DNA of 64,000 nucleotides from Azomonas macrocytogenes (GCF_014191985.1 NZ_JACHXI010000004.1:62001-126000), one strand, 5' to 3'; shown: positions 51,730-64,000, counted from the first letter of the stretch. Notes: a model not told the origin generated them from the sequence alone. Numbers and translations are program-made.

Positions 51730-51849
51730 CGGCAAGTGATCCGGCCTCGACGGCGTCTGCACCTGGTGTTTCCAGCTGACCGCCAGAAAACCGCAAAGCT
51801 CCGGGCTTTCATTGATGTGGCAGTGTCAGCGTTTGGCCAGGATTTTTAA
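51730..51849 (+). pseudogene. C-terminal remnant of a LysR-family regulator
   Basis: The plus-strand frame reads RRRLHLVFPADRQKTAKLR followed by AFIDVAVSAFG and a stop at 51847-51849. This is the classic last 35 residues of LysR-type regulators (LHLVFP..R..TAKLRAFIDF). The rest of the protein is missing upstream, so it is a relic of a deletion or insertion. Confidence 0.55.
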
Positions 51850-52070
51850 TGATCGCTTCCGTTCGGTTTGAACCAATCGGCTACCCACACAAATGATCAA
51901 CTCTTGGCACATACATGGCCATATCGACGGTAAATGGCTGTTCAGCAGTATTACAAGCTGATGATCGAGTGAGGCGCAATTTCGCCGTAGCAGAACGATT
52001 CGGCACAAATGCGGTTCAATGGCTAAGGTTTTATGGAGTTTTGTCTATCTGGAATAAAACGGAGAATCGA

Positions 52071-52757
52071 ATGCACAGATCATTGGGTCATATCGCTAAA
52101 GCTGTTGCTGTTTCACTCATGTTGTGTGGCGCCGCTATCGCTGACGACGCGCCGTTTACCTTGCCCAAGCTGCCTTATGCGTTCAATGCGCTGGAGCCTT
52201 CGATCGATGCCCGGACCATGGAGATCCACCATGACGCGCATCACAAGGCCTACGTCGATAACCTGAACGCCAAGCTCAAGGACTACCCGGACCTGAAAGG
52301 GGAGAGCATCGAGGATATCCTCGAACATGTTTCCAAATACGACGCGGCGGTACGCAACAACGCCGGCGGCCACTACAACCACAGCCTGTTCTGGACCATC
52401 CTGGCCCCCATCGGCAGCACGGGCGAGCCGAGCGAGAAGCTGGCCGCGCAGATCAAGAAGGATTTCGGCTCGCAGGAGGCATTCGTCAAGCAGTTCAGCG
52501 AGGCGGCGGCGAAGAACTTCGGTTCGGGCTGGACCTGGCTGATTGCCAAGGAAGATGGTTCGCTGGCCATCACCAACACCCCGAACCAGGATAACCCGCT
52601 GATGGATGTCGCCACGACCAAGGGCAAGCCAATCCTCGGGCTGGATACCTGGGAGCACGCCTATTATCTGAAGTATCAGAACAAGCGTCCTGCCTATATC
52701 GAAGCGTGGTGGCGTGTGGTGAACTGGAAAGAAGTGAGCAGGCGTTTCGACGACTGA
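52071..52757 (+). CDS. Exported superoxide dismutase, Mn-type
   Basis: A 228-residue Fe/Mn-family superoxide dismutase with a Sec signal peptide (MHRSLGHIAKAVAVSLMLCG, mature from about D25). Metal ligands are H53 (MEIHHDAHH), H104 (GGHYNHSLFW), D192 and H196 (GLDTWEHAYY). Q173 in the N-Q-D motif is at the second-sphere position of Mn enzymes, so Mn or cambialistic use is likely. Export would place it in the periplasm, which is unusual for this family. GGAG lies 7 bases before the ATG; the longer frame is AT-rich leader. A strong terminator follows. Confidence 0.9.
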   Translation: MHRSLGHIAKAVAVSLMLCGAAIADDAPFTLPKLPYAFNALEPSIDARTMEIHHDAHHKAYVDNLNAKLKDYPDLKGESIEDILEHVSKYDAAVRNNAGGHYNHSLFWTILAPIGSTGEPSEKLAAQIKKDFGSQEAFVKQFSEAAAKNFGSGWTWLIAKEDGSLAITNTPNQDNPLMDVATTKGKPILGLDTWEHAYYLKYQNKRPAYIEAWWRVVNWKEVSRRFDD

Positions 52758-52789
52758 TCTGCTGCGGATTCTGCTTTATAAAGAAAAGA

Positions 52790-52822
52790 GAAGCCTCTGA
52801 CCGATTTCGGCAGAGGCTTCTT
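52790..52822 (+). terminator. Intrinsic terminator of the superoxide dismutase gene
   Basis: GAAGCCTCTG and CAGAGGCTTC form a perfect 10-bp stem around an 11-base loop, flanked by A and T residues. It lies 33 bases after the stop codon. Confidence 0.75.
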
Positions 52823-52999
52823 GGTTACAGGCTCAGCTATAAGCCGCAAATTTTATGGGTTTTGCGGAAAAGCCCTGACTCTGCCGGAGCTTATTAAGGG
52901 TTGGCCTTGTGCTGCGGTCATTTTGAATCCCTCATTCGCCTTTGGTCCCTTCTCCCGCTGGCAGAAGAAGGGAGCAAGCTGGCCATCTTCAGCGTGCTG

Positions 53000-54664
<1,665 letters not shown>

Positions 54665-55001
54665 GGTGACCTGATTTCGCTGTTGGTATTGGGAAGGCTG
54701 CCCACCGCTATCATCGCTGTGGTAACACCGCGGCAGAACCGGGATGGCCGATGCTCGTGGCGGTAAGGCCGAAGGATCATGCAGCTACTGGCGACGAAGT
54801 CCGGTATGCAGGGAGTATAGTTCGATGCGCGAAAACTACCGGAATGCACAGGTAAGGGTCAAATGACCTTCACTCTCTGATGAGCGGCCTAGTTGAGCGA
54901 TACTCCTGATGCGGATGAATGTGCCGCATATCCGCGCCCCTTGGCCTTGGAGTAGAATAGAATGCTTCGCTTTCTATATTCGCCAGAGCCAGGGGACTTC
55001 C
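54665..55001. other. Divergent promoter region of ettA and glyA
   Basis: This is 337 bases without a supported gene. AT-rich patches near 54815-54850 and 54950-54980 are likely promoter positions for ettA and glyA respectively. Clear -35/-10 pairs or a known regulator site (for example a PurR box) were not identified. Confidence 0.4.
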
Positions 55002-56255
55002 ATGTTCAGTCGCGACTTGACCCTTTCCCGCTTCGACGCCGAGCTGTTCGAAGCGATGCAACAAGAGGCCCAGCGCCAGGAAGATCACATTGAGCTGATC
55101 GCTTCCGAGAACTACACCAGCCCGGCGGTGATGGAAGCCCAAGGCAGCGTGTTGACCAACAAGTACGCCGAAGGCTATCCGGGCAAGCGTTACTACGGCG
55201 GTTGCGAATACGTCGATATCGTCGAGCAACTGGCCATCGATCGCGCCAAGGAACTGTTCGGCGCCGACTACGCCAACGTCCAGCCCCATGCGGGTTCCCA
55301 GGCCAACAGCGCCGTGTTCCAGGCGCTGGTCAAGCCGGGCGATACCGTGTTGGGCATGAGCCTGGCCCATGGCGGTCACTTGACCCATGGGGCGGCCGTG
55401 AACTTCTCCGGCAAGCTCTACCATGCCGTGCAGTATGGCATCGATGACAATGGCTTCATCGACTATGCCGAGGTCGAGCGTCTGGCCGTCGAGCATCAGC
55501 CGAAGATGATCATCGCCGGTTTCTCCGCCTATTCCCAGGTGCTGGATTTCCCGCGTTTTCGTGAGATCGCCGACAAGGTCGGAGCTTATCTCTTCGTCGA
55601 TATGGCCCATGTCGCCGGTCTGGTCGCCGCTGGCGTCTATCCGAATCCGGTGCCTTTTGCCGATGTGGTCAGCACCACGACCCACAAAACCCTGCGCGGT
55701 CCGCGTGGCGGCCTGATCCTGGCGCGCCGGAACGAAGAGATCGAGAAGAAGCTGAATTCCGCCGTATTTCCGGGCGGTCAGGGTGGCCCGCTGGAGCATG
55801 TGATTGCGGCCAAGGCCGTATGCTTCAAGGAAGCCTTGCAGCCTGAATTCAAGGCCTATCAGCAGCAGGTGGTGAAAAACGCCAAGGCGATGGCCGAAGT
55901 ATTCATCCAGCGCGGTTTCGATGTGGTGTCCGGCGGCACCGAAAACCATCTGTTCCTGCTCAGCCTGATCAAGCAGGATATTACCGGCAAGGATGCAGAC
56001 GCCGCCCTGGGGCGCGCCTTCATCACCGTGAACAAGAATGCGGTGCCGAATGACCCGCGTTCGCCGTTCGTCACGTCTGGTCTGCGTATCGGTACGCCGG
56101 CGATCACCACGCGCGGCTTCATGGAAACCGAGAGCCGCGAACTGGCTGGCTGGATCTGCGACATCCTGGACAAGATGGGCGATGAGTCGGTGATCGATGC
56201 CGTGCGCGAGAAGGTCAAGGCTATTTGCGCCAGGCTACCGGTCTACGGCCGCTGA
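55002..56255 (+). CDS. glyA: Serine hydroxymethyltransferase
   Basis: A 417-residue PLP enzyme that converts serine and tetrahydrofolate to glycine and 5,10-methylene-tetrahydrofolate. The PLP lysine is in [15 protein letters not shown] (about 230), and [13 protein letters not shown] and SGLRIGTPA are conserved blocks. The start at 55002 ([12 protein letters not shown]) has AGGGGA 7 bases upstream. Length is as usual for the family. A strong terminator follows the gene. Confidence 0.97.
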   Translation: MFSRDLTLSRFDAELFEAMQQEAQRQEDHIELIASENYTSPAVMEAQGSVLTNKYAEGYPGKRYYGGCEYVDIVEQLAIDRAKELFGADYANVQPHAGSQANSAVFQALVKPGDTVLGMSLAHGGHLTHGAAVNFSGKLYHAVQYGIDDNGFIDYAEVERLAVEHQPKMIIAGFSAYSQVLDFPRFREIADKVGAYLFVDMAHVAGLVAAGVYPNPVPFADVVSTTTHKTLRGPRGGLILARRNEEIEKKLNSAVFPGGQGGPLEHVIAAKAVCFKEALQPEFKAYQQQVVKNAKAMAEVFIQRGFDVVSGGTENHLFLLSLIKQDITGKDADAALGRAFITVNKNAVPNDPRSPFVTSGLRIGTPAITTRGFMETESRELAGWICDILDKMGDESVIDAVREKVKAICARLPVYGR

Positions 56256-56270
56256 GTGTCGCCTTTCCTG

Positions 56271-56297
56271 AAAAGCCCTGCCTCGGCAGGGCTTTTT
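56271..56297 (+). terminator. Intrinsic terminator of glyA
   Basis: AAAAGCCCTGCC and GGCAGGGCTTTT pair across a 2-base TC turn (realistically a 4-base loop), followed by T residues. It lies 15 bases after the glyA stop. Confidence 0.9.
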
Positions 56298-56367
56298 AAT
56301 ATGGGCGCGGGGCACGTCTGGAGTATGGGCGATCAGTTATAGTCCGCGCATTACCGGGGAGCTTTCC

Positions 56368-56736
56368 ATGACTGAATTTGCTCAAGAGCGTCGTCGCTTT
56401 CACCGCATCCCGTTCGATGCGTATACCGAACTCGTCCAGGGCGAGCGATGCTGGACAGTGGAATTACTCGATATTTCGCTCAGAGGATTGCTGGTGAAGT
56501 GCCCCGATGATTGGCGCGGCGACGCTTCCCGGTCCTTTCGGGTGCGTTTGGATCTGGGGGCCGGTACCGAGTTGCTGATGGAGGTGGAGCTGGCCCATGC
56601 GAGTGATGAGCGGTTGGGCTTTTTCTGCCGGCAGGTGGATCTCGATTCGATCACTCATCTGCGTCGCCTGGTGGAGCTCAACCTGGGAGACACGAGGTTG
56701 CTGGAGCGGAATCTGGCCGCGCTTGGTGGCGCCTGA
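56368..56736 (+). CDS. PilZ-domain cyclic-di-GMP-binding protein
   Basis: A 122-residue single-domain protein with both c-di-GMP signatures: the R-x-x-x-R motif in RRRFHRIPF (8-16) and D-x-S-x-x-G in DISLRG (about 35-40). It is a stand-alone PilZ adaptor whose output partner is unknown. GGGGAG precedes the ATG. It stands between glyA and the convergent GTPase gene. Confidence 0.9.
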   Translation: MTEFAQERRRFHRIPFDAYTELVQGERCWTVELLDISLRGLLVKCPDDWRGDASRSFRVRLDLGAGTELLMEVELAHASDERLGFFCRQVDLDSITHLRRLVELNLGDTRLLERNLAALGGA

Positions 56737-56748
56737 TTCGCCGCGTGC

Positions 56749-57768
56749 TCAAAGCGTTGCGACCATCTGCATGAATTCCTGGCGAATCCGCGCTTCCGGC
56801 AGTGAATCACCGATCAGCACCATAACGCTTTCCTGTTTTTCATCCGCTGCCCATTCCCGGTCCCAGTCGAAACCATATAGCTTGAGCACCCCCTGGAACA
56901 CCAGCCGCCGCGGCTCGCCGGCGATATGCAGCACGCCCTTGTAGCGCAGCAGCGAATTGCCGAACTCTTCCAGCAAGCTGTTCATGAAGTCGCTCAAGCG
57001 GTCGATATCCAGCGGCTTCTCGCTGCGCAGCACCAGGGAAGCGATACGATCTTCGGCGCGGGATTTTTCCGCCGGGCGCAGAGACACGAACGGGGCAGCC
57101 TGTTTGGATTCGGCCTTGAGGTCAGGAGCGAAATCGTCGTTCAGGTTGAAGCCGCGTACATCGAGCAGTTCGGCCAGGTCGATCTGGCCATGCTCGACCA
57201 CTCGGATCGGTGCTCGCCGGTTGATTCGTTGCAGGCGCTGGCACAGCGCCTCGAAGTTTGTTTCATCCACTAGGTCGCGCTTGCTCACCAGAAGCCGGTC
57301 GGCGAACCCTACTTGCGCCTGAGCGATGGACAGGTTGAGCTGGAACGGCGCATGCGCCGCATCCACCAGCGTGAGAATGCCGTCGAGGATATAGCGCTCG
57401 CGCAGCTCCTCGTCGATGAAAAAGGTCTGTGCCACCGGCGCGGGATCGGCCATGCCAGTGCATTCGATCACCAGCCGGTCGAAGGCAATCACCCCGCTAT
57501 CGCGTTGTTCCAGCAGAGTAAAGAGCGCCATTTCCAGATCGCTGCGTACCGAGCAGCAGACGCAGCCATTAGCCAGGGTCACGACCTGCACGGGTTGTTC
57601 GCCAAGCAATTCGCTGTCGATGCCGGTTTCGGCAAGCTCGTTTTCGATCACGGCGATTTTCAGGCCATGTTCGGTCTTGAGCAGATGGCGAAGCAGAGTG
57701 GTTTTGCCTGCGCCGAGAAAACCGCTGAGGATGGTGACGGGGATAGGGGTAAAACTGGGTTCTGACAT
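56749..57768 (-). CDS. yjiA: CobW/YjiA-family GTPase (putative metal chaperone)
   Basis: A 339-residue G3E GTPase with Walker A GFLGAGKTT (16-24), the metal-binding C69-V-C71-C72 motif (NGCVCCS), the switch region ECTGMADP and SKRDLVDE as the guanine-specificity segment, plus the CobW C-terminal domain. It delivers Zn or another metal in a GTP-dependent way. In Pseudomonas and enterics it lies downstream of a YbdD peptide and a CstA-type transporter, as here (54 bases after the YbdD gene). Confidence 0.92.
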   Translation of the reverse strand: MSEPSFTPIPVTILSGFLGAGKTTLLRHLLKTEHGLKIAVIENELAETGIDSELLGEQPVQVVTLANGCVCCSVRSDLEMALFTLLEQRDSGVIAFDRLVIECTGMADPAPVAQTFFIDEELRERYILDGILTLVDAAHAPFQLNLSIAQAQVGFADRLLVSKRDLVDETNFEALCQRLQRINRRAPIRVVEHGQIDLAELLDVRGFNLNDDFAPDLKAESKQAAPFVSLRPAEKSRAEDRIASLVLRSEKPLDIDRLSDFMNSLLEEFGNSLLRYKGVLHIAGEPRRLVFQGVLKLYGFDWDREWAADEKQESVMVLIGDSLPEARIRQEFMQMVATL

Positions 57769-57822
57769 AAGTTTACCGGGCTTCGGATGGTTAGCTTGAA
57801 ACGTGCCGCTTGTGGCGGCTTT

Positions 57823-58026
57823 TCAGCAACACCGCACCGGCCTGCCTTTCCCGCCACCGTAGCGAGCTTCCTGCCGCTCGCGGAAGAATTCCTCGTAGCT
57901 CATCACCGGTAGGTCCGGATGCTTGTTACTCATGTGTTCAATGTAGTTGTCATAGTCCGGCATGCCCACCATCAAGCGGGCGGCCTGGCCCAGGTATTTA
58001 CCCATTCGGCTGAGGTCGTTGAACAT
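57823..58026 (-). CDS. YbdD/YjiX-family small protein
   Basis: A 67-residue protein, [19 protein letters not shown], then [18 protein letters not shown] and [16 protein letters not shown]. This is the YbdD family, always found beside CstA-type pyruvate/peptide transporters and thought to assist them. AGGAG precedes the ATG. It lies 52 bases after cstA and belongs to the cstA-ybdD-yjiA operon. The frame continues upstream across the intergenic gap but has no ribosome site there. Confidence 0.92.
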   Translation of the reverse strand: MFNDLSRMGKYLGQAARLMVGMPDYDNYIEHMSNKHPDLPVMSYEEFFRERQEARYGGGKGRPVRCC

Positions 58027-58078
58027 GGTTGTTGTCTCCTGGAAAAGAACCGGGCCCCTCAGGAGCCCGGAGTGGACA

Positions 58079-60136
58079 TCAGGCGTTGGGCAGCGCTTGA
58101 AAGGGGGTTTCCTTGTCGGTGCGCTCTTGCTGGTGCCAGGCTGACCAGCCAACTTTCACCGAGTAGAACAGGATGCTGAATACCACGACCAGGAACAGTA
58201 CGCTGAGTCCGGCGTTGGTGTAGGCATTCATGACCACGTTCTGCATCTGGGCCAGGTCCTTGGCTGGCGCCATGATCTGGCCGGCGCCCAGGGCGGTCGA
58301 GTACTTGTTCGCCAGGGCCAGGAAGCCGACTGCCGGATTCGGGTCGAACAGCTTGATCAGGCTCGCTGCAGTGGTACAGATCAGCAGCCAGGTAGCCGGC
58401 AGGATGGTGACCCAGACATAGCGCTGGCGCTTCATTTTGATCAGCACCACGGTGCAGAGCATGAGGGCGATGGCGGCGAGCATCTGATTGGAGATACCGA
58501 ACAACGGCCACAGGGTGTTGATGCCACCCAGCGGATCGACCACTCCCTGGTACAGCAGATAACCCCAGAGCGCTACGCAGCCCGCAGTGGCGAGCACGTT
58601 GGCCCCCCAGGAGTCGGTACGGCGCAGGGCCGGGACGAAGTTACCGAGCAGATCCTGCAGCATGAAGCGCCCGGCACGAGTACCGGCGTCCACCGCGGTG
58701 AGGATGAACAGTGCCTCGAAGAGAATCGCGAAGTGGTACCAGAAGGCCATGGTGTTTTCACCCGGCAGCACCTGATGGAGGATCTGGGCGATACCCACTG
58801 CCAGCGTCGGCGCGCCACCGGCGCGGGCCAGGATGGTGCTTTCGCCGATATCGCGGGCAACACCTTCCAGCTCGGCCGGGGTGATGGCGAAGCCCCAACT
58901 GCTCACCGCTGCCGCGACGCTGATGGTATCGGCACCGACCACGGCCGGCGGGCTGTTCATGGCGAAGTAGACGCCCGGCTCGATCACCGAGGCAGCGACC
59001 ATGGCCATGATGGCGACCATGGATTCCATCAGCATGCCACCATAACCGATGTAGCGGGCATGGCCTTCGGAGGCCAGCAGCTTGGGTGTGGTGCCGGAGG
59101 CAATCAGCGCATGGAAACCGGATACCGCGCCGCAGGCGATGGTGATGAACAGGAAGGGGAACAGGGCGCCTTTCCAGACCGGGCCGGTGCCGTCGACGAA
59201 CTGGGTCAGCGCCGGCATTTTCAGATCGGGGCTGAGAATCAGGATGCCGATGGCCAGGGCGAGGATAGTGCCGATCTTGAGGAAGGTCGACAGGTAGTCG
59301 CGCGGGGCCAGAATCAGCCACACCGGCAGCACAGCAGCGACGAAGCCGTAGCCGATGAGCATCCAGGTGATTTGCTCGCCGCTGAAGGTGAATACGGTGC
59401 TCCAGTAGGGATGGGCACCGATCACTCCACCCACCCAGATGGATGCCAGCAACATGACAATGCCGATTACCGAGATTTCACCGATCCGTCCCGGGCGGAT
59501 GTAGCGCATGTAGATCCCCATGAACATGGCGATCGGGATGGTTGCCATGACCGTGAACATGCCCCAGGGGCTGTGCGCCAGGGCTTTCACCACGATCAGT
59601 GCCAACACCGCGAGGATGATGATCATGATCAGGAAGCAACCGAACAGGGCAATGGTGCCGGGGATCTGACCCATCTCCTCACGCACCATGTCGCCCAGGG
59701 AGCGGGCATTGCGGCGGGTGGAAATGCACAGGACCATGAAGTCCTGCACCGCACCGGCCAGCACCACGCCGGCGATCAGCCATAGGGTGCCGGGCAGATA
59801 GCCCATCTGCGCAGCCAGGACCGGGCCGACCAGCGGACCGGCACCGGCGATGGCGGCGAAGTGATGACCGAAAAGGACATGCTTGTTGGTCGGGACGAAA
59901 TCCAGTCCGTCATTGTTGATTACTGCCGGGGTGGCCCGATTCGGGTCCAGTTGCATGACTTTGTCGGCGATGAAAAGACTGTAGTAACGATAGGCCACCA
60001 AATAGATCGCGGTAGAGGCAACCACGATCCACAAGGCATTGATGGGTTCGCCGCGGCGCAGGGCTACGGTACCCAGGGCGAATGCACCTACCACGGCAAG
60101 GGCAAACCAGGCGATATGACCGACTGAGCGAGTCAT
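58079..60136 (-). CDS. cstA: Carbon starvation protein CstA-type transporter
   Basis: A 685-residue inner-membrane protein with about 16-18 membrane segments. [21 protein letters not shown] is the family signature region (about 83-105), and [17 protein letters not shown] is a second conserved block. Family members import pyruvate or peptides. The start at 60136 has AGGAGG 8 bases upstream. Divergent from a Cache-domain kinase; a perfect palindrome lies in the shared control region. ACCAACAATCTATAACAATG in the leader resembles A-rich Hfq/Crc target sequence, so catabolite repression is possible. Confidence 0.94.
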   Translation of the reverse strand: MTRSVGHIAWFALAVVGAFALGTVALRRGEPINALWIVVASTAIYLVAYRYYSLFIADKVMQLDPNRATPAVINNDGLDFVPTNKHVLFGHHFAAIAGAGPLVGPVLAAQMGYLPGTLWLIAGVVLAGAVQDFMVLCISTRRNARSLGDMVREEMGQIPGTIALFGCFLIMIIILAVLALIVVKALAHSPWGMFTVMATIPIAMFMGIYMRYIRPGRIGEISVIGIVMLLASIWVGGVIGAHPYWSTVFTFSGEQITWMLIGYGFVAAVLPVWLILAPRDYLSTFLKIGTILALAIGILILSPDLKMPALTQFVDGTGPVWKGALFPFLFITIACGAVSGFHALIASGTTPKLLASEGHARYIGYGGMLMESMVAIMAMVAASVIEPGVYFAMNSPPAVVGADTISVAAAVSSWGFAITPAELEGVARDIGESTILARAGGAPTLAVGIAQILHQVLPGENTMAFWYHFAILFEALFILTAVDAGTRAGRFMLQDLLGNFVPALRRTDSWGANVLATAGCVALWGYLLYQGVVDPLGGINTLWPLFGISNQMLAAIALMLCTVVLIKMKRQRYVWVTILPATWLLICTTAASLIKLFDPNPAVGFLALANKYSTALGAGQIMAPAKDLAQMQNVVMNAYTNAGLSVLFLVVVFSILFYSVKVGWSAWHQQERTDKETPFQALPNA

Positions 60137-60485
60137 CGAAATCCTCCTGCCGGCGGCCAAGGGCCTACGGCGTCATTGTTATAGATTGTTGGTGCTCCTG
60201 AGGAGGAGCCTTGTCCACTATGGCTGCATATCGCTATAACCGATATTCGCAGTGCTACTCAGGCGGGCTACGTAGAATTACGTAGTCGAAGGCGAAAAAG
60301 GCAAAAGCAATAGGGTCATTTCCGGGGCATCGCAAGCGTTGCTATCAAGTCCACAGAGAGCTGTTGTTCAACTGTGCTGATACGACATGTGACGGCATGT
60401 GTCCGTCTGTCTGAAGCGTAGGTGCAAATTTGCAGCCACAGCGATTTTTCCTGCGTATCCTCGATGGCCGCTCATCTTCTTGCCT
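60137..60485. other. Divergent control region of cstA and the kinase-regulator pair
   Basis: A 349-base noncoding region. It contains the palindrome at 60268-60285, a hairpin-forming GGTGCTCCTGAGGAGGAGCC at 60191-60210 within the presumed cstA leader, and an ACAACAAT-rich stretch nearer cstA. No gene is seen. Confidence 0.5.
60268..60285. promoter_or_regulatory. Perfect palindrome, candidate site for the LuxR-type regulator
   Basis: CTACGTA-GAAT-TACGTAG is a perfect 7-bp inverted repeat with a 4-base spacer, 131 bases above the cstA ATG and 200 bases above the kinase ATG. Its size suits a NarL/LuxR-type dimer such as the response regulator encoded next door. The binding partner is inferred from position. 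Confidence 0.5.
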
Positions 60486-61883
60486 ATGAACCTATCCATG
60501 CAGCTCAAATACAAGATCGTTGCACTCGGTATTCTTCCGCTGCTGCTGGCCGTGGCGGTTATCTGTGCCCTGGTCGTTTTCCAGAATCAGAAACTCGGTG
60601 AGCAGCAGGCCCAACTGATCGAAAATGGCATCCTCGCCAGTAAGCGGGCCGAGTTGAAGAATTATGTCGCGATGGCGCTGAGCGTCATCGCTCCTTTATA
60701 TGCCGACGGGCAAGGTGACGCGAGGGCGCAACGGTTGGCATTGCAGGCGCTGGCCGAGATCAATTTTGGTCGGGATGGTTATTTCTTCGTTTACGACGAA
60801 GCAGGCCGCAATCTGATGCATCCTCGGCAAGCCGATCTGGTGGGTAAGAACATGTGGAACTTGACCGATCCCCATGGCCTGCTGGCTGTGCAGGCGCTCT
60901 TGGCAAGTGCCAGGGCAGACGATGGCTTCCTGCGCTATGCCTGGCAGAAACCCTCGACCGGGCAGGTGACCGACAAGCTGGCCTATGTCGTGATGTTGCA
61001 GCGTTGGGGCTGGATGCTCGGGACCGGCATCTATCTTGAAGATGTGCAGCAGGCGATCCAGCAGGCGCGCGAAGAAATCGCCAGCGAAGTACACGCGACA
61101 ATGCTGGCCATCGCTGCCGTGGCGTTGCTGGCGGTGCTGCTGGTTTTTGCTTGCGGCCTGACCTTGAACGTTCGTGAGCATCGCCTGGCCGACAGCCGGC
61201 TGCAGTCACTCAACCGGCGCATCATCAACCTGCAGGAAGATGAGCGCTCCAGGATTTCACGCGAGCTGCACGATGGCATCAGCCAACTGCTGGTTTCCAT
61301 CAAGTTTCAATTCGAACTGGCCAGCCACGAACTGGATGCGGCTCAAGCCAAAGGGTTGGAGACGCTCCGGCGTGCCATCGAGCGACTTGGCGGTGCCATT
61401 GGCGAAGTACGGCGCATCTCGCACGATTTGCACCCGTCGCTGCTGGATACTCTGGGATTATCGGCGGCCATCGGCCAACTAGCCGCCGAGTTCGAGCAAC
61501 GGTGCGGGCTGACGGTGCTCTATCGGGATGACTTGCACGCTGTCCAACTGCCGGATGGTGTGGCGGTAGCGCTGTTTCGTATCGTGCAGGAGGCGCTGAC
61601 CAACATCGAACGGCATGCCATGGCCAGCACGGCGCATATCGACCTCGGGCAGGTGGCTGGTGCCGTGCAACTGGAGATCGAGGATGATGGTATCGGCTTC
61701 AATCCGCGGCAGATCGAGCAAATCCAGGGAGGTATCGGCTTGCGTAATATGCGTGAGCGCGTCGAGCACTTCGGCGGAACCTTCAGTCTGGCATCCACTC
61801 CGGGGTGTACCCGGATCGGTGTAGCATTGCCCGTGTCCTTATCCGGAGCCGTACCTTTTCCGGCAAGAAGAGTTGAAGCATGA
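60486..61883 (+). CDS. Cache-domain sensor histidine kinase, NarL-partner type
   Basis: A 465-residue kinase. One membrane segment lies at about 11-32 and another at about 205-228, enclosing a periplasmic single Cache domain (FGRDGYFFVYDEAGRNLMHP). The dimerisation/phosphoacceptor domain is HisKA_3 with H262 (RISRELHDGISQLL). The ATPase domain is at about 350-450 (EALTNIERHA, DDGIGF, GIGLRNMRERVEHFGG). Cache domains of this type sense small carboxylates, fitting its position opposite the cstA transporter. The start at 60486 (MNLSMQ) lacks a ribosome site; an ATG four codons on is possible. Overlaps the regulator gene (ATGA). Confidence 0.9.
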   Translation: MNLSMQLKYKIVALGILPLLLAVAVICALVVFQNQKLGEQQAQLIENGILASKRAELKNYVAMALSVIAPLYADGQGDARAQRLALQALAEINFGRDGYFFVYDEAGRNLMHPRQADLVGKNMWNLTDPHGLLAVQALLASARADDGFLRYAWQKPSTGQVTDKLAYVVMLQRWGWMLGTGIYLEDVQQAIQQAREEIASEVHATMLAIAAVALLAVLLVFACGLTLNVREHRLADSRLQSLNRRIINLQEDERSRISRELHDGISQLLVSIKFQFELASHELDAAQAKGLETLRRAIERLGGAIGEVRRISHDLHPSLLDTLGLSAAIGQLAAEFEQRCGLTVLYRDDLHAVQLPDGVAVALFRIVQEALTNIERHAMASTAHIDLGQVAGAVQLEIEDDGIGFNPRQIEQIQGGIGLRNMRERVEHFGGTFSLASTPGCTRIGVALPVSLSGAVPFPARRVEA

Positions 61884-62506
61884 ATTGCGATGAGCCTGTC
61901 CGGATCGTCCTCGTCGACGATCACGCTCTGGTACGCGACGGTATCCGTGCACTGCTGTCGGTCATGCCGCGCATTGCGGTAGTCGGCGAAGCGGAAAGTG
62001 GCGCCGATGCGCTCGAGCTGCTCGCTCGCCTGCAGCCGGATCTGCTGCTGTTGGACATCGGTCTGAAGGACACCAATGGCCTGGAGCTGACGAAAACCCT
62101 CGGGCAGCTGTATCCACAGCTCAAAGTGCTGATCCTGAGCATGTACGACAATAGCGAATACGTACGCACCTCGATTCGGGCCGGGGCGCGTGGCTATGTC
62201 CTGAAGGATGCTTCCTCCAAGGAAATCATTGCCGCCATCGAGGCGATTGCTGCCGGAGGTACCTTCTACAGCTCCGAAGTGGCCAGGAAGCTGGCCGATC
62301 AGGAGCTGGAGCGCAACAACCTGACCCCACGGGAATGCCAGGTTCTGCGGATGCTGGCGCGCGGACTGGACAGCAAGGCCATGGCGCGCGAGCTCGATAT
62401 CAGTGTGCGCACGGTGGAAACTCATCGCCTGAGCATCCGGCGCAAGCTGAACATCGATGGCGCGACGGCCTTGATCAAGTACGCGCTGGCGTCTTCGCCA
62501 CTGTGA
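61880..62506 (+). CDS. LuxR/NarL-type response regulator
   Basis: A 208-residue regulator. The receiver domain has acidic D13-D14 and phosphoacceptor D59 (LLLLDIGLKD), and K104 (YVLKDASS). The LuxR helix-turn-helix is at about 145-200 (LTPRECQVLRMLARGLDSK, then VRTVETHRLSIRRKLN). It is coupled to the kinase by an ATGA overlap and probably controls the divergent cstA operon. A link to acetate or pyruvate use is inference from context. Confidence 0.93.
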   Translation: MNCDEPVRIVLVDDHALVRDGIRALLSVMPRIAVVGEAESGADALELLARLQPDLLLLDIGLKDTNGLELTKTLGQLYPQLKVLILSMYDNSEYVRTSIRAGARGYVLKDASSKEIIAAIEAIAAGGTFYSSEVARKLADQELERNNLTPRECQVLRMLARGLDSKAMARELDISVRTVETHRLSIRRKLNIDGATALIKYALASSPL

Positions 62507-62582
62507 GCAGTGGCGCTTTTCAAGAGTGGCGCCGCTCCAGCGCTATAACATCGATAGCTTTTGTGCGCCGACTCTTGGGCCG

Positions 62583-63944
<1,362 letters not shown>

Positions 63945-64000
63945 GACTGATTTCTGCTTTCGCTAAAAACTCCATTCTAACGGCTCGCACCCCGTTTCGA

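Overview
The window is GC-rich gammaproteobacterial chromosome, most likely from a Pseudomonas. Protein families and local order support this: the block glyA / PilZ protein / YjiA GTPase / YbdD peptide / cstA / sensor-regulator pair / radA, a DUF2790 protein, a FecI-FecR-TonB receptor unit, and a type I-F CRISPR system whose catalytic residues fall at the numbers known from Pseudomonas aeruginosa. I cannot name the species.

Layout. 1-1948: 3' part of an Aas-type acyltransferase/acyl-ACP synthetase. 1949-3512: an insertion scar with a helicase fragment, a VapBC-type toxin-antitoxin pair, a DNA-binding-protein remnant and a TnpB remnant carrying a stop codon. 3513-9285: housekeeping genes (rluE, an Lrp regulator, a CDF metal exporter, hrpB, a YciC-like membrane protein). 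9286-11743: accessory stretch with a 174-bp MITE-like element, an AT-rich thiopurine methyltransferase gene and a small orphan gene. 11744-16762: iron uptake unit (TonB receptor with a mosaic composition, fecR, ECF sigma factor, a second MITE copy, a Fur box, DUF2790). 17027-22739: rhlE, a DUF4345-like protein, a zinc metallopeptidase, a HAD phosphatase, tesB and a deacetylase-family protein. 22789-28299: a TauABC/TauD-type import and oxygenase operon with an alpha/beta hydrolase and a divergent Crp/Fnr regulator that has a strong palindrome in front of it. 28401-32857: a three-part efflux system (EmrB-like, EmrA-like, OprM-like) interrupted by a third MITE copy.

33056-36150: a compact operon, Tat-exported MsrB, DipZ (CcdA-thioredoxin fusion) and exported MsrA. 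It reads as a complete periplasmic methionine-sulfoxide repair pathway, with both reductases lacking a resolving cysteine. 36224-39273: a flavoprotein, a GNAT acetyltransferase and an exported alkaline-phosphatase-superfamily protein with a degraded metal site. 39437-49340: a complete type I-F CRISPR-Cas locus: 21 repeats, a leader with a consensus IHF site, then cas6f, csy3, csy2, csy1, cas2-3 and cas1, all on the minus strand. The old end of the array holds decayed repeats and two pairs of mutually related spacers. 49609-51203: two convergent genes for related exported proteins of unknown function. 51204-52757: a LysR remnant and an exported Mn-type superoxide dismutase. 53000 to the end: ettA, glyA, a PilZ protein, YjiA, YbdD, cstA, a Cache-domain histidine kinase with a LuxR-type regulator, and radA. 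A perfect palindrome lies between cstA and the kinase.

I saw no rRNA or tRNA gene. No wholly new defence system is evident. The least ordinary items are the single-cysteine Msr operon, the diverged spacer pairs, the MITE copies inserted into regulatory positions, the mosaic receptor and the paired exported proteins beside the cas genes.
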